A stretch of 64,000 nucleotides of DNA from Ancylostoma caninum (lineage: Eukaryota; Nematoda; Chromadorea; Rhabditida; Ancylostomatidae). The notes beneath the pieces were generated by a model. That model made no database searches. It was not told the origin of the DNA and saw only the letters and a list, made by a program, of their open reading frames with translations. Shown piece by piece: positions 11,753-22,920 of the stretch (the stretch's first letter is position 1; every line of letters begins with the position of its first letter). The stretch spans positions 1,261,501 to 1,325,500 of the forward strand of contig JBAJFG010000029.1 of the NCBI GenBank assembly GCA_037903475.1. Reading direction: 5' to 3'. The translations under genes were made by a program, and so were the position numbers.

Positions 11753-12872
11753 ATCCTGAGCTGAGATACAGGGAAAGATTTTACTGTCAAAAACACCTCT
11801 AATCATATCTTGTGAGCCACCATTATATAACGTGCAGTAAACGTGGATCATAACTGAAGATTTGAGTACATTTGGGATGCAGAAAACTTCGACTCATGTT
11901 ATGCCATGAGCGTTATACAAGGCGATCGGCTGCACCCCGAGGACGAAGCCGCCGTCCACTGACACGAGGACTACTGTAGCTGCTTTCTCATGCAGCTAGG
12001 CTCGCGCGACTACATTACGGTGTCATGAAGAAAGAAGTGAAAGTAAAAGTCTAAGTTATCCAAAAGAAATGAATATATTTTTCCTTAGCTGTCAAAGTAC
12101 ACAAGACACTTTATGAAACACCAAACACTAATTTCTCATGGGTATTATAATGTAAAAATGAGAAGTGGAGTAACATGTAATCGTTCCATGACTTCCATAA
12201 AATTTTTGGTTTCTTGGTTTCTGCATCATTCAAGAGTCAAGAATTCAAAAATAATAAAGATTCTCGAATATTTTCGCGTATAATGTACTATAAGCGTTCA
12301 GTTCTAATACAGAAGTCTAGACCAATTCGTACTAGTATAGTTGCGGCCGAGTATTCGTGTTCGAATAAATATTCGAAAAATTCGAGTATTCGAATGATTG
12401 AATAGTCGAATATTTAAGGATTTAATCATGTTCGAACATATTCGAATTCGAATATTCGAAGCCTGTATTCGATATTTGAAGGCATTTCAAGACTCGAAGC
12501 AAGCACTTTTGCTAAGGTCCTGAGGCTAGGACATTAACAATGTTGCTGAGGCGAAAAGTCGTCATAAGTGGAAAGTGATTGACATAGAAAACCTTAAGCT
12601 TGGAGAGCACCTATGTTTTGGAGCACGAATTTTTACTTGGGGCCTTCCTGCCGTCTGCTTACCCCAATCAGTGGAGTGCTTTTTTTTCTATTCATTGACA
12701 TTTTGATCTGACTACGGATAAGACTCTAGCTTCAAGATCTTGGTAAAGGATGCTCGCACTTACTTCGTCTTCCAATCTGATGTTATCAAAGAAGTATTAA
12801 ACACTTACTACTGCCTTTGAAACAAGTTGTCGAACAGACATTGAAAACACTTCAGATACTAGGCAGCTATTA
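11753..12872. other. No gene recognised
   Basis: Contains an AT-rich cluster at 12350-12480 with at least eight TATTCGAA or ATTCGAAT palindromic words. No coding region or RNA gene is supported. Confidence 0.4.
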
Positions 12873-13718
12873 GTACTATTCTTGGAAGTTCATCAAATCA
12901 CTGCTGGACCATGGAATCATTTTCTAAGCAGATTTCTTTCTAGTAGATGAAAGCATGAAACACACTCCAAAAGAAGCAGATTTGGAACGAGCACATCGCA
13001 TTAGTACAGCTACCCTCAATTCATGCCGATAAAGTAGAACCTTTACAACAAAACAATGTTAATAGCATGACCAGGCTCAAATGTCACATAGAATCTAATA
13101 AGAACAATTCGCAATGAATATGTCGTGTAGCTCGGAAATCCAGATGTAATCAACTAAGCACCACGGCTTAACCTCAGAAGTGAAAAGCGCACAACGGCTT
13201 CTTTTCCATTTCGGTAGAGTTTACGACTCTTCCAAAAAAAAACGGGCCCTGCTCCTATGGTTGTATGTTGCTGTGATGGTCTTTGCATAGCGGAAATATT
13301 TCCTAAACTAGCGTTAGAGTGCAAAGCGGTAATGCCTGCTATAGCAGCGAACCTAACTCCGCACTGGGAAAAGTGGAGATGCGGGTTTCCCGGCAGCTGG
13401 TTATATTATACTTATAGAAGTCACATTTGTTGGAGAGGTGCTCTCGACTAATGCACTTCTGAATACTTCATTTACACTCACATATTTCACCGAAATATGT
13501 GAGATCACCTGAGCTGATAATTCAACGTCGAAACTACTATTCCGCGGTTCTTCAACGCGGGGCATTCTTGGATTGGCAGCAGACGGTCACACTAGACTGT
13601 TTAGCAGGCAGTAAAACCGTATCAAGCGAAAGATCATTCACTGGGAATTTCTTCATATTACACTATTAGAGTCCTTAGTCCTTGAGTAGTAAGCAATGTC
13701 TGCTGCAGAATATAAAAT

Positions 13719-13726
13719 AGATAAGG
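13719..13726 (+). promoter_or_regulatory. Conserved GATA-type site upstream of copy B
   Basis: AGATAAGG about 395 bases upstream of the start codon, equivalent to 4522-4529 in the other arm. Confidence 0.3.
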
Positions 13727-14119
13727 ATAGGTCTAATTGGAAAACTAGACATATTTTCTAGTAATTTGCGCACCACTCACAGGTTTTCACATTCACATTG
13801 AATAGTTCCTTGTTCCCAGGAATGATGTATGTCTTGAAATGACGGTATTTTCCTAAACAAGCAAGGTTGTGAGCAAGTTAATCCCATGTCATCATGTTTA
13901 CACTCACTCTCAGACTTACACTTTTATCTACTTGATATTTATTGGCTAATTACAGTACATATTCTCAAACAAATGATATGAAAGACACATCTTCCTAATC
14001 AGCGGCCTCTCATTGCAAACTAGACCACTGCTCTTTTCAGAAATATCCTTCCATTCGGTTTCCATAGCCTTCGCAGCTAGTTTCGTCATCCGGGGCATAA
14101 AAACCACTTCAGAGGCAGC

Positions 14120-15887
14120 ATGAAGATCGCTCTGCTGCTTGCCTCTATACTGGTAGCTCTGTACGCCAAGAAGATCACGATGCAGACTCGCAGAACTGGC
14201 TCAGTTCGAGCAAAACTCATTGCGTTAGCCTTTATTTCTGCTCATCCAACTGCTACTTTTTGAAACTTTCATGTTCAGAGCAAAACAACTCCAACACTAT
14301 GTCGAAAAGCAGCGTGCAAAACGTGTTGAGATCTTAAAACGTGGATCGGAGCCTCTCGAGGACTTCTACTACTTCTATATTGGAGAAGTTGATTTTGGCA
14401 CTCCAGGTTCCTAGTGTACATAATCTTCCGTAAAAGGCGCTATGTTAGCTCTACCTCGTAGCTAACTGAAGTGATTATAAATCACAACCAGTACAACAGC
14501 AGACTGCTCAAAGCAATTCTTGGAACGGAGCGTTTTTTTAAACTTGACCAATGAATGAACGAATAGATATATTCACATGGGATTTGCTGTTATTAGATTG
14601 TACTTACACAGAGTTTCAAGGTCAACCTCTTCTTCTTGTAATGGACACCGGTTCATCGAACTTATGGGCGATCGACAATAACTGCGATCTGGATGCATGT
14701 GATGGCTCTCCACTCAGTGGATACACAAGGCACAAATTCAATACCAACGATTCCTCTACCTTCCACGCAGAAAAAGAGGATTTTGCAATGCATTATGGCT
14801 CTGGTTTCTGTTCAGGATATCTCGCAACTGATACCATCTCATTTGCAGGTATGCATCTTATTTAAGGAGCATGTCAAAGAAGTTTATTACGTGCAAAACA
14901 GAGTAACCGTTAGCTAATGAACACATTGAATAAACTCCAGGAATTAACATCTCCAAGCTAGAATTTGGCGTCGCAACATACCTCAACGACATCTTTGGGT
15001 ACTTGCCCATGGATGGAATATTTGGTCTTGGATGGCCAGCAATTGCAGTTGACAATGTATGTTAGCAGATTTCTCAAATTTTAAAAAGAGTAGACTTTGT
15101 TCTAGGTGACTACACCGATACAGCGCATTCTTTCCGAATTGGACAAGCCCATTTTCACAGTGTGGCTCGATAGAAAGGTGCTCATGAAGTTGAGAAATCT
15201 TGCTACACTAAGATAACTGCTGACTTCCAGGTGAACGTCAGTGAAGGAGGTGATGCAGGAGTAATCACGTTTGGTGGATTTGACGATGACCATTGCGAAT
15301 CGGACGTCGACTATGTGCCTCTGTCTGCAGAGACTTATTGGCAATTCTCCATTGATGGTTACGCTATTTCTTCACACAAGTGTCACAAAAAAGCAGAGGC
15401 AATGAGTGAGGGTGCGATGACAACACCCTCCACTGACTGTAAAAAATTCAGGCGATTTCCGATATTGGCACATTGTGGATTGGAGCTCCGCAGAACGTGA
15501 TCGACAATGTAGCCGATGTAACTAACGCAGATTACGACTTCTTCCATGGTGTTTACACGGTGCCCTGCGACAACATGGATACTCTTCCACCCCTCAATAT
15601 CACCATCAATGGCAAAGAATACTCCATTCCTTCTTCGGAGTATGTTCTGGATCTAGGTTTCGACGATGGATCTGTGAGTAAAAGAGAATATATTCACAAA
15701 TCTCAGTGGGTTAGAGACATGTCATTACCATTTTCAGTGCGCCCTGACTTTCTTCGCCATGGATGATTCAAATGGATTTGGTTCCACGTGGATACTCGGA
15801 GACACGTTTATCCGAACATTCTGCAATGTCTACGATGTAGGAGCGAAGCAGATTGGCTTCGCCAAAGCCAAGCACGGCGAAATATAA
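14120..15887 (+). CDS. Pepsin-family aspartic protease copy B, altered active site
   Basis: Paralogue of copy A with the same eight exons: 14120-14223, 14279-14406, 14612-14848, 14941-15056, 15106-15177, 15231-15398, 15452-15673, 15738-15887, encoding 398 residues. Signal peptide and propeptide are as in copy A. The first motif is DTGSS at D89 and the flap is HYGSG. The second motif reads DIGTL at D279: Thr to Ile (ACT to ATT) and Ser to Leu (TCG to TTG). The Thr next to the catalytic Asp makes a conserved hydrogen-bond network in this family, so activity is likely weak or lost. Intron 6 starts with GC (GAG|GCAATG), where copy A has GT. The reading frame is otherwise open, so it is either a young pseudogene or a non-catalytic homologue under some constraint. 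Confidence 0.85.
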
Positions 15888-15908
15888 TATAATATAATCT
15901 TGCACAAC

Positions 15909-15914
15909 AATAAA
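15909..15914 (+). promoter_or_regulatory. Poly(A) signal of copy B
   Basis: AATAAA 22 bases behind the stop codon, conserved in position with copy A. Confidence 0.6.
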
Positions 15915-16501
15915 TAGTTTGACAAAGAAGTTTTCCGACAAAAACGTTCTCATGTGACCCATGTGCACTTTTCCACATTAGGGGCCTCAAAATTTTAGGG
16001 ATTTTTTTGCTGAAACTTGATGTAGGAGGCCTATTTGAGGTGCTAAACACGAATGTCTCTTTCGTACCTTAACCCCATTTTTGTAGGGGTACGGTAGGTA
16101 TAGGGTGGGAAACTGAGAGGAAATGCCGATTTCGGATAGAAAACGGAGGTGGAGTGCGAAATAATGTTGACAACTATGAACAGCGCCTAAAACAACCCAC
16201 CCCCACCCCCACCCCCACCCCCCTACACAAAATCTGAGAGGATTCTGTGAGATACCGTGTCTACAGAACACCTACCGTAACCTTTCAAAATGGGGTTACG
16301 GTACAAATTAAAAGCGATACCAGTGTTCAGCACCTCAAAGAACCTCCTCATAGCAAGTTTTGGCGAAAAACTCTGTTGAAAATTTTCGGGTCACCTAATT
16401 TGGAATAGTGCCAATTCATGTGATAGGTGATCATAACTAGAAGTATCGCATGTGTCTAAAGGTGGACGGACCTCCGATGTTACGTTTTCTGTGGCTTGTC
16501 T

Positions 16502-16831
16502 TGTTAAAGGCAGCACCCGTCGAAATCCTCGACGCTGGGTTGAACCGCTAATAATGGAATACATCGTCCTCACATCGCAACAACAACCGAACACAAACGA
16601 TCACGACCCACCTGCGAAGAAATCTAAACCAAATTCGCGAACACCGCGAACACCTTCGCGTGGGGGACAGCATCAGACGGAGGGTCGCATGGGGAGCAGC
16701 GAGATCCACGGTTTCACAGATTTCCCGTACGTTTCGCGATGTTTCACTACTGGATATGAGTTGTAGGTACCTCAAAACCCAGAAAAGAAAACAGCAAAAT
16801 TTCAAACACGCTTTGAATGGGTGCTGCTTCC
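16502..16831. mobile_element. Old small inverted-repeat element (right-arm copy)
   Basis: Counterpart of 941-1292. It starts TTAAAGGCAGCACCC and ends GGGTGCTGCTTCC. One TTAA flank survives at 16504-16507. Non-coding. Confidence 0.55.
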
Positions 16832-16940
16832 AAGTCCACATTGTAGCCGTGTTTCAATCCAGTGGAAGGAAGTAAATTATCGCAGTGCTTGGGCACAAAT
16901 GTGTTCACTTACGTTCGCTGGCTATGTGACTACATATCCT

Positions 16941-17589
16941 CCTATATAAAGACTGGTAAGGGTCCAGATTTTTCTGGCGTCAGACCACGAGAGTCTTGCG
17001 AAATCTTGTGTGCAAAAAGTGCAGTGCATAGACAATGGTGGAGGGAGAGATGCGCAGCCGTCATACGAAAAACCGATTTATGGAGCGAGAAGAGACTAGA
17101 TCCTCGCGGGACCCGCAATTTCGAAATCTTTGCATAGTGGCTGCCCCATGCTGGCGGTTTCACAGCCAGCGGATGAGACACAGCTAGCAAACTTTAAGGC
17201 GCACAATATACGGAGCATGATAGCCACTGCTCTTCACTTGAAACCAACTGCTGCATTGCAGATCAGCATGGTCGAGATCCATGTGCGGCTTGATAGCTCT
17301 CTAGGCTCAGTGCAGCCATGGTATCCGCTGAACTTCCCACATGGGGCACGTTCTCGTCCAAGCATCCGTCTGAAAACCCTGGGCGATTCTGCAGCCACGG
17401 AAGAGATTTCAGTTGTACACTCACATGCGTAGAAAAAATGCGTCATTACAGGACAATGTAACACTCCCTGTGACCAAGTATGTAATTATTCAAATTTTCT
17501 GGATAATTCCATCCCATTGCTCTCGAGATTTACGAAGAATAAGGACGCACGGACGATTGTTGTGCCAGGGGCGAATAGTGACAGATACT
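16941..17589. other. No gene recognised
   Basis: Non-repetitive sequence between the inverted-duplication arm and the minisatellite. Open frames are short and mutually overlapping on both strands, with no motif. Confidence 0.35.
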
Positions 17590-19160
17590 GTTATGCCGAT
17601 GGAGAAGGGGTTCAGCGTGGCTCAGGTGTGAGGAATGCCAGAATACGGATTCACCGATGGACGATGGGTCTGCTGGGGCCTGAAAGTTAAGGGAACTCCA
17701 GGATATGGGTACTCGGATGGAGAAGGGGGTGCGCTGTGGTCTAAAAATGTGGGGAACGTCAAGATACGGGTTCCCTGGTACAGGAGAGGTCCGTTGTGCC
17801 CAAGGTGTAAGGAATGCCAGAATACGGATTCACCGATGGACGATGGGTCTGCTGTGGCCAAAATGTGGGGGAATGACTGGACACGGTTATGCCGATGGAG
17901 TAGGGGTCCGCTGTCTCCGAATTGTTAGAAACTCCAAGATACTGGTCTCCCCATGGCATATAGATCTGCTGCGGCCTGAAAGTTAAAGGAAGCCCAGGAC
18001 ACGGTTATGCTGATGGAAAGGTGGCCCAGTTATTGAGAACGCCAGCGTTCGGGTCCACCGAAGGGGGATGGGTCTGCTGTGGCCTGAAAGCTAAGGGAAC
18101 TCCAGGATACGGGTGTGTGGATGGAGGAGAGGGGGAACGTCAAGATACGGGTTCGCGACTATAGAGGTCCGCTGTGGCCCAGGTGCGAGGAACGCCACAA
18201 TATGGGTCTGCTATCCGATGAAAGAGTGGGAATACCAGGAAGCGGTAATGCCGATGGAGGAGAGGTCCACTTTTACCCAATTGTGAGGAGCGAGAAGATA
18301 CTGGTCGTCCGCTTTGGCCCAGGTGTGAACAACGTGAAGATACGGATTCACAGATGAAGAAGGTGTCCGCTAGGCCGATTTGTGAGGAACGCCAGTATGT
18401 GGGTCCACTGCTTTGGCCGAATGATGTGGAAAACGCCATGGTGTAGATTCACTGACGGAGAAAGCAGCGCTTGCGTCCTGTAATTTGGAAAACATGGGTA
18501 CGGGTACGGGTCTGCCAATGGAGGATTGCTCCAGTACAGTCCACTAGCTGGGAAAACGCTAGAATGCGTGTGCGCCGATTGAGAATGGTGGGTCTGCTGT
18601 GGCCCAGTTGATGGAAGAACTCCATGATATGGACCCAGCGAAGGATGAAAGATATGCTAGCGCTCTATAGTGTGGAGAACGCTAGGGAGAAGACCCAACG
18701 ATACAGGAGGGGTGCAATGCGCCATATAAAACGCTATCTTGTTTCGTAAAATTTTTCGTTTCAGTCGTTCTTGATGGTTCCTTCCAGATTTGTTGTATAA
18801 CCATTACTCTCGAAGTTTACACGACAAGGAGTGTGTGTGCACTGATAACGGACAAGTGCGCAGGGGCCCCGCAGTTCAGGAGAAAAAACACTTGGATAGG
18901 TGCCCATCGATGGAGAAAGGGTACGCAGCAGTCCTCCAGCGTGTATAGCGCCACGGTACGAGTCCATGTATGGAGAACGGACTTGCCCTGGTCCAATGGT
19001 GGGGAAAACTTCAGGATAGAAATTCACCGATGAAGGCTGGGTCCGCGGTGGACCCATTTGTGGGAAAACGCTACGTCCACGGATGGAGAATAGGTCCGTC
19101 GTGGCCTAATAGTGGTAAAACGCCAGGATGCACGACTGCCGGTGGAGTATGGGTCAGCTC
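17590..19160 (-). repeat. Long degenerate minisatellite, about 60-bp unit
   Basis: Around 25 diverged units of the form GGAACGCCAGAATACGGGT, TCACCGATGGAGAAGGGGTC, CGCTGTGGCCCAGGTGTGA. The reverse complement of the unit aligns with the unit at 9959-10440: GCGCACCCTT, CACACCGTTGG and GGCGTTTCCCC correspond to GCGGACCCCTT, CCATCGGTGA and GGCGTTCCTC. The array sits where the 3' exons of esterase E1 would be expected. Confidence 0.85.
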
Positions 19161-19603
19161 ATTCGTGTCTCAGTCGATCACCTCTCATTCCTCTTTATAT
19201 AAGGAAGTAGAGGTTGGACTATCCCAATAACGTAAAGCTTGAATCATTTCAGGTGATTATTCGCACTGCATTGGTTACATTATGTTGTTCTACTGAAAGA
19301 TGCTCCTGTGCAGAGTTGGGAGTGGTTGCTCATAACGTGTCCACATGCATGTAAGAAATGTGACAAAAAGGAGTAGGTGGCATTATCAAAAAATAGCTTC
19401 ACATATAGATGCGTAACGATTAGTTGAGTTCAGTTCTGATTAGTTTTGCTTATTTGTTGATTTTCTAGACATTTTGCCTGTGTGAAGCCTTCTCACATAC
19501 CTGCCCCACCCCATTTCCTCCCGTCCCAGGTACAGCGGCTCTAGTTACTTTTTAGACACATGAAGGTCAACTGACCATCTTTTGATTTGCAAAGAATACC
19601 CAC

Positions 19604-21668
19604 CATGAGTGCCTCAGCCATGTCCCAAAGTCCCAAGTTCCCTGGCATGTGTGAGTCACCAGTGGAGAAGAAACCTGGGATACACAACATTATAAGAACT
19701 ATTAGAAAAACTGTAGCTCCATCCTATAATATAAAAACTAACAAGCATCAATATAAGAATGCCAGGACTTTACGCCTATATTTCTTAGAAATCTGAGCGT
19801 AGAGCTTTTTTTGAAGTTGCATTTATTCGTGTGTTGCCAAAATGAGTGAACCACGAGAATATTCCTGAATAGCTTTTAAGACTTTCTCATTAAATCTACC
19901 ACATCCACTCATAAAGCAAAGCAATTTGAATCATGACTCGGAGGCTCGCTTCGTGGATGTGGAAAGGTCCAAATTTACAGTGGTGGCCACATATTTAGCA
20001 CGCTGCCAATTTTGGGCGATTAACTGATAAAAATATGGAATTCATATTTCGAGCAAGGAAAGAGCTGTCAGGACAATACTCGAGAATGTGATAGGGGATA
20101 GTCTTCTCTTTCTTATTCCTATTCGCTCCTCTAGAAAATGTTCTCCAATGGAACTGCGCTCATTCTTCACGCTCAGAGCTCAAAATGCAATATTTTTGGG
20201 AATATTTTTGTTGAACGCTCACATCAATTTATCAAATCGAGTGAAAATATGTTTTTATCCTAGATATTAGTGCCCATTTTGCTGTAGTGGTTTTGATGCG
20301 CAGTTATTTACCTTAGGGAAGAACAAGGATCGTCAACATGGCTGAAAATTGTGAAAAAAAAGGATTCATGGTGATTACAAGAAGAAAGCATGCACTTCGG
20401 CTGTGGATTTTCTCCAACTTGTGCTACTAACAGGCATTTAGATAATCATAAGAAAATTACGACGCTTGCATTATTCCCGAGATTCAAAAAATGAAATTTT
20501 TGACAAATTTAAGTGTTTGTTTCTGTCTCTGGCTCCAACTCGGAGAAAGCGCGAATAGCTTCCATATCGGAATGATGAGGAGAAGAGTGCTCATTTTGAA
20601 TCACCACTTCATTTCCCTCCACAGGTAGATACAAAACTTTCACACCTAGTTTGAAAAAACCGACGGAATTGGAATTTTATTTTTTAATCCAGCTCCAATT
20701 AAATGTGTGCCCACGGTGAGCAGTAGGAAGGAAGCTCCCATAGACCCCCAACATATACTCGAACTTGGTTCTGATTGCTTGTCCCTGGGCTGAGATATTC
20801 AAGAAGTTCTGTGCTCAAAAATCGTGGGCGGGCTAAATATGTGACCGCCACTGTAAATGCCATTCGTTTCGAACTCCAACACAATTCTGACAAAACACAC
20901 TCTAACGATAGTCCGCAGTGAAACGTGGGGAAGCAGAACTAATCTCGAAGAAACGTCAGTAAATTAGGATGATTATGGCTTGAACAACTAAAGCTTTACC
21001 ATAAACTCCGAGACGGTATTGGATCGTGACAACGACGATGTCGTGAGTTGCGTAGATATCTGCAAACCCTTCATATCCATAGAAAGGCGCAGAACCGACT
21101 TCATAGCCGCCACCATGCACCCAAAACAGAATTGGAAAACCTTTTGGTGGAGCCTGAATGAGGAGAATTCCCTCGATACACAGCTGATAACGCAAAAACA
21201 ACAGCTGAAATACCTCTTTCTTGGGTCTGATGATGTTGAGGGTAAGACAATCCTCGCTTGGGATCTCGGTTGGAGGTGTGAACTCCCGCAGTTTCTGAAT
21301 ACATGACGCACCAAATTTCGTGCCATCGCGGAGGCCTTCCCACGGCTTTGGTGGCACAGGTTTCTAAAGAGGTATCCAGCTCCTATTTTATCATTGAAAA
21401 AATTCCGAAAAAGTCGAAAAGACACCTCAAACCTGAGATCTCCGATAGGAGGGGAGGCATACGGTACGTTGAGAAACACTTCAGCGAATGACCCTTCCTT
21501 CGTTTCATAGTCGAACCCTTGGATTTTTCCTGGTTTCAGCTCGAGAACAGCGAATGCAACTTCGTTCGTTTCATAGTCGAACCCTTGGATTTTTCCTGGT
21601 TTCAGCTCGAGAACCTGAGCTGACGATATCACTAATATGCACGGAATTAGAGTCAAAGAAGGAACCAT
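19604..21668 (-). pseudogene. Carboxylesterase E1, 5' remnant
   Basis: First four exons of a type-B carboxylesterase: 21668-21426, 21363-21214, 21153-21000 and 19674-19604, all in phase with GT-AG borders. Visible are a signal peptide (MVPSLTLIPCILVISSAQ), the SEDCLTLN segment, the oxyanion-hole WVHGGGYE and the FFSTGDSHMPGNLGL segment. Exons for the catalytic Ser, Glu and His are absent, and the minisatellite follows instead. Exon 1 has an in-frame 66-base tandem duplication repeating VLELKPGKIQGFDYET, so the mature N-terminus is 22 residues longer than in E2. Intron 3 holds a TA-bounded transposon. At most it could make a truncated secreted protein of about 185 residues; most likely it is dead. 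Confidence 0.85.
19978..20853. mobile_element. TA-bounded Tc1/mariner-like non-autonomous element
   Basis: Inverted ends CAGTGGTGGCCACATATTTA and, on the other strand, CAGTGGCGGTCACATATTTA, each preceded by TA, which is the Tc1/mariner target. The 876 bp have no transposase reading frame that can be recognised. It sits in intron 3 of the E1 esterase remnant. Confidence 0.7.
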
Positions 21669-21872
21669 TCTGAAACACTAAGCATGAGAGGTTGAAAAGA
21701 ATTAGCCGTTGTTCCACTAAAAAGCCTTCATCAAGTTTTCAGACGGACCTACGTGAATAGGGTGAACCTAAGAAAATAATCCATTAAATCACGATTGGCT
21801 CAGGTTATTTTGAACCGTCATGCGGAAGAAAAAGATATGGCAGTATGGTAAAGAGGAGAGCACAGGGAGAAT

Positions 21873-22088
21873 TCAGAATACGCACAAGAAACAATCAAAT
21901 AGACTAAAACAGCGGCAAATATGGAGGATTGAAAGGATGAGATCAAACCAGGTGCGACCTATTGCAACACCCACCATGCAAGCACAAATCACGATGCCGA
22001 GCAAGTAGGTACAGCCAATGAGGAAAGAGCTCCATGACGACTTGATAAATGAGAAAAAGGGGAGTCGGAGAAGTCTAAGACTGACCAT
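21873..22088 (-). CDS. Hypothetical 71-residue hydrophobic peptide
   Basis: Starts MVSLRLLRLPFF and contains a long hydrophobic stretch with Cys (FLIGCTYLLGIVICACMVGV), then a second hydrophobic stretch near the end. No family is recognised. It lies about 200 bases upstream of the E1 esterase start on the same strand. A homologous stretch at 49482-49610 keeps the MxxLRLLRL start and an LLDIVVGACTWAL-like core, but only by changing frame. Shared protein-like features argue weakly for former coding. It might be a membrane or secreted peptide. Confidence 0.3.
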   Translation of the reverse strand: MVSLRLLRLPFFSFIKSSWSSFLIGCTYLLGIVICACMVGVAIGRTWFDLILSILHICRCFSLFDCFLCVF

Positions 22089-22103
22089 AATGATTAAAAA
22101 ATC

Positions 22104-22170
22104 TTCACAGTACAGAAAACCCGTTCCGACACGAAAGAGAAGTGGAGGAGTGGGTTTTCTGTACTGTGAA
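22104..22170. other. Perfect 19-bp hairpin
   Basis: TTCACAGTACAGAAAACCC at 22104-22122 is followed after 29 bases by its exact reverse complement at 22152-22170. It lies just upstream of the small open frame at 21873-22088. It could be a small-RNA precursor-like fold or a fold-back remnant. There is no equivalent in the paralogous flank near 49630. Confidence 0.6.
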
Positions 22171-22920
22171 AACCTGTGGAATGGACACAACCTTTAGAAT
22201 TGTACATCGAAAATCATCCTCAAAAAACAAACATAATAAGGGAATTAGTGCAGAGACTCCATTGACCTCTACGCGCATCACCACCTGTTTAGACTGCTAG
22301 AACAGGAAACGGGAGGATCAGAACAGTGATGCCAATGATGTGGATGCGCATACAAACAAAACTTCTCGTGTATATTTGTTTACTTTTTATTGTTGTTATA
22401 CTACTACAGAAACGAGCCTGTTAGACAGTCGTAACTAAGGGAGGAGCGGTTGGCTATCCCCATCAAACGAGGACAGCGCTACCCACTATACCCATGCACG
22501 ACAGCCGCGTTCCACTTCATACCCACCGTAGGATTGGCTGTTCAAGAGATAACGCACCTATATATGCCACTAAAACGCACCTGTACATCTATACACATAC
22601 AAATATAGATATAAACATATTCATCTACGAATGTGCAAATGAAAATTTTTAGTTTTTGGAGCAGTTAAAGTGGAGGAGTGTGTGGGGGGGGGGGGAGGGG
22701 AGGGAGGTGGTCCACGAACAGCAAATAATTGCATGACCCCACACTCCGCAAAAGTGACCTCAGCATTTCAGCAATCGTACTACCTGCGCGAAAATCATTC
22801 TATTAGATTAATGCAACATAAATGGATCTACGTATTCTTTTTAAATATACAATTTTCTTCAACCAAAGTATGACGCCCAGATGTGGTAATGCACTTGTTG
22901 AGCAAAAAAGCTGAATTGTT

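Larger units (their letters stand above)
12873..16940 (-). repeat. Right arm of large inverted duplication
   Basis: Reverse-complement partner of 832-5378. It carries aspartic protease copy B, with the same exon-intron layout, leader and 3' flank. The arm lacks the TTAA element present in the left arm. It also carries a private run of CCCCCA repeats at about 16195-16223. Confidence 0.93.

Noticed and set aside
12350..12480. Heat-shock element array
   Set aside because: Words are TTCGAA/GAATATTC, mostly without the five-base periodic nGAAn arrangement needed for a trimer site.
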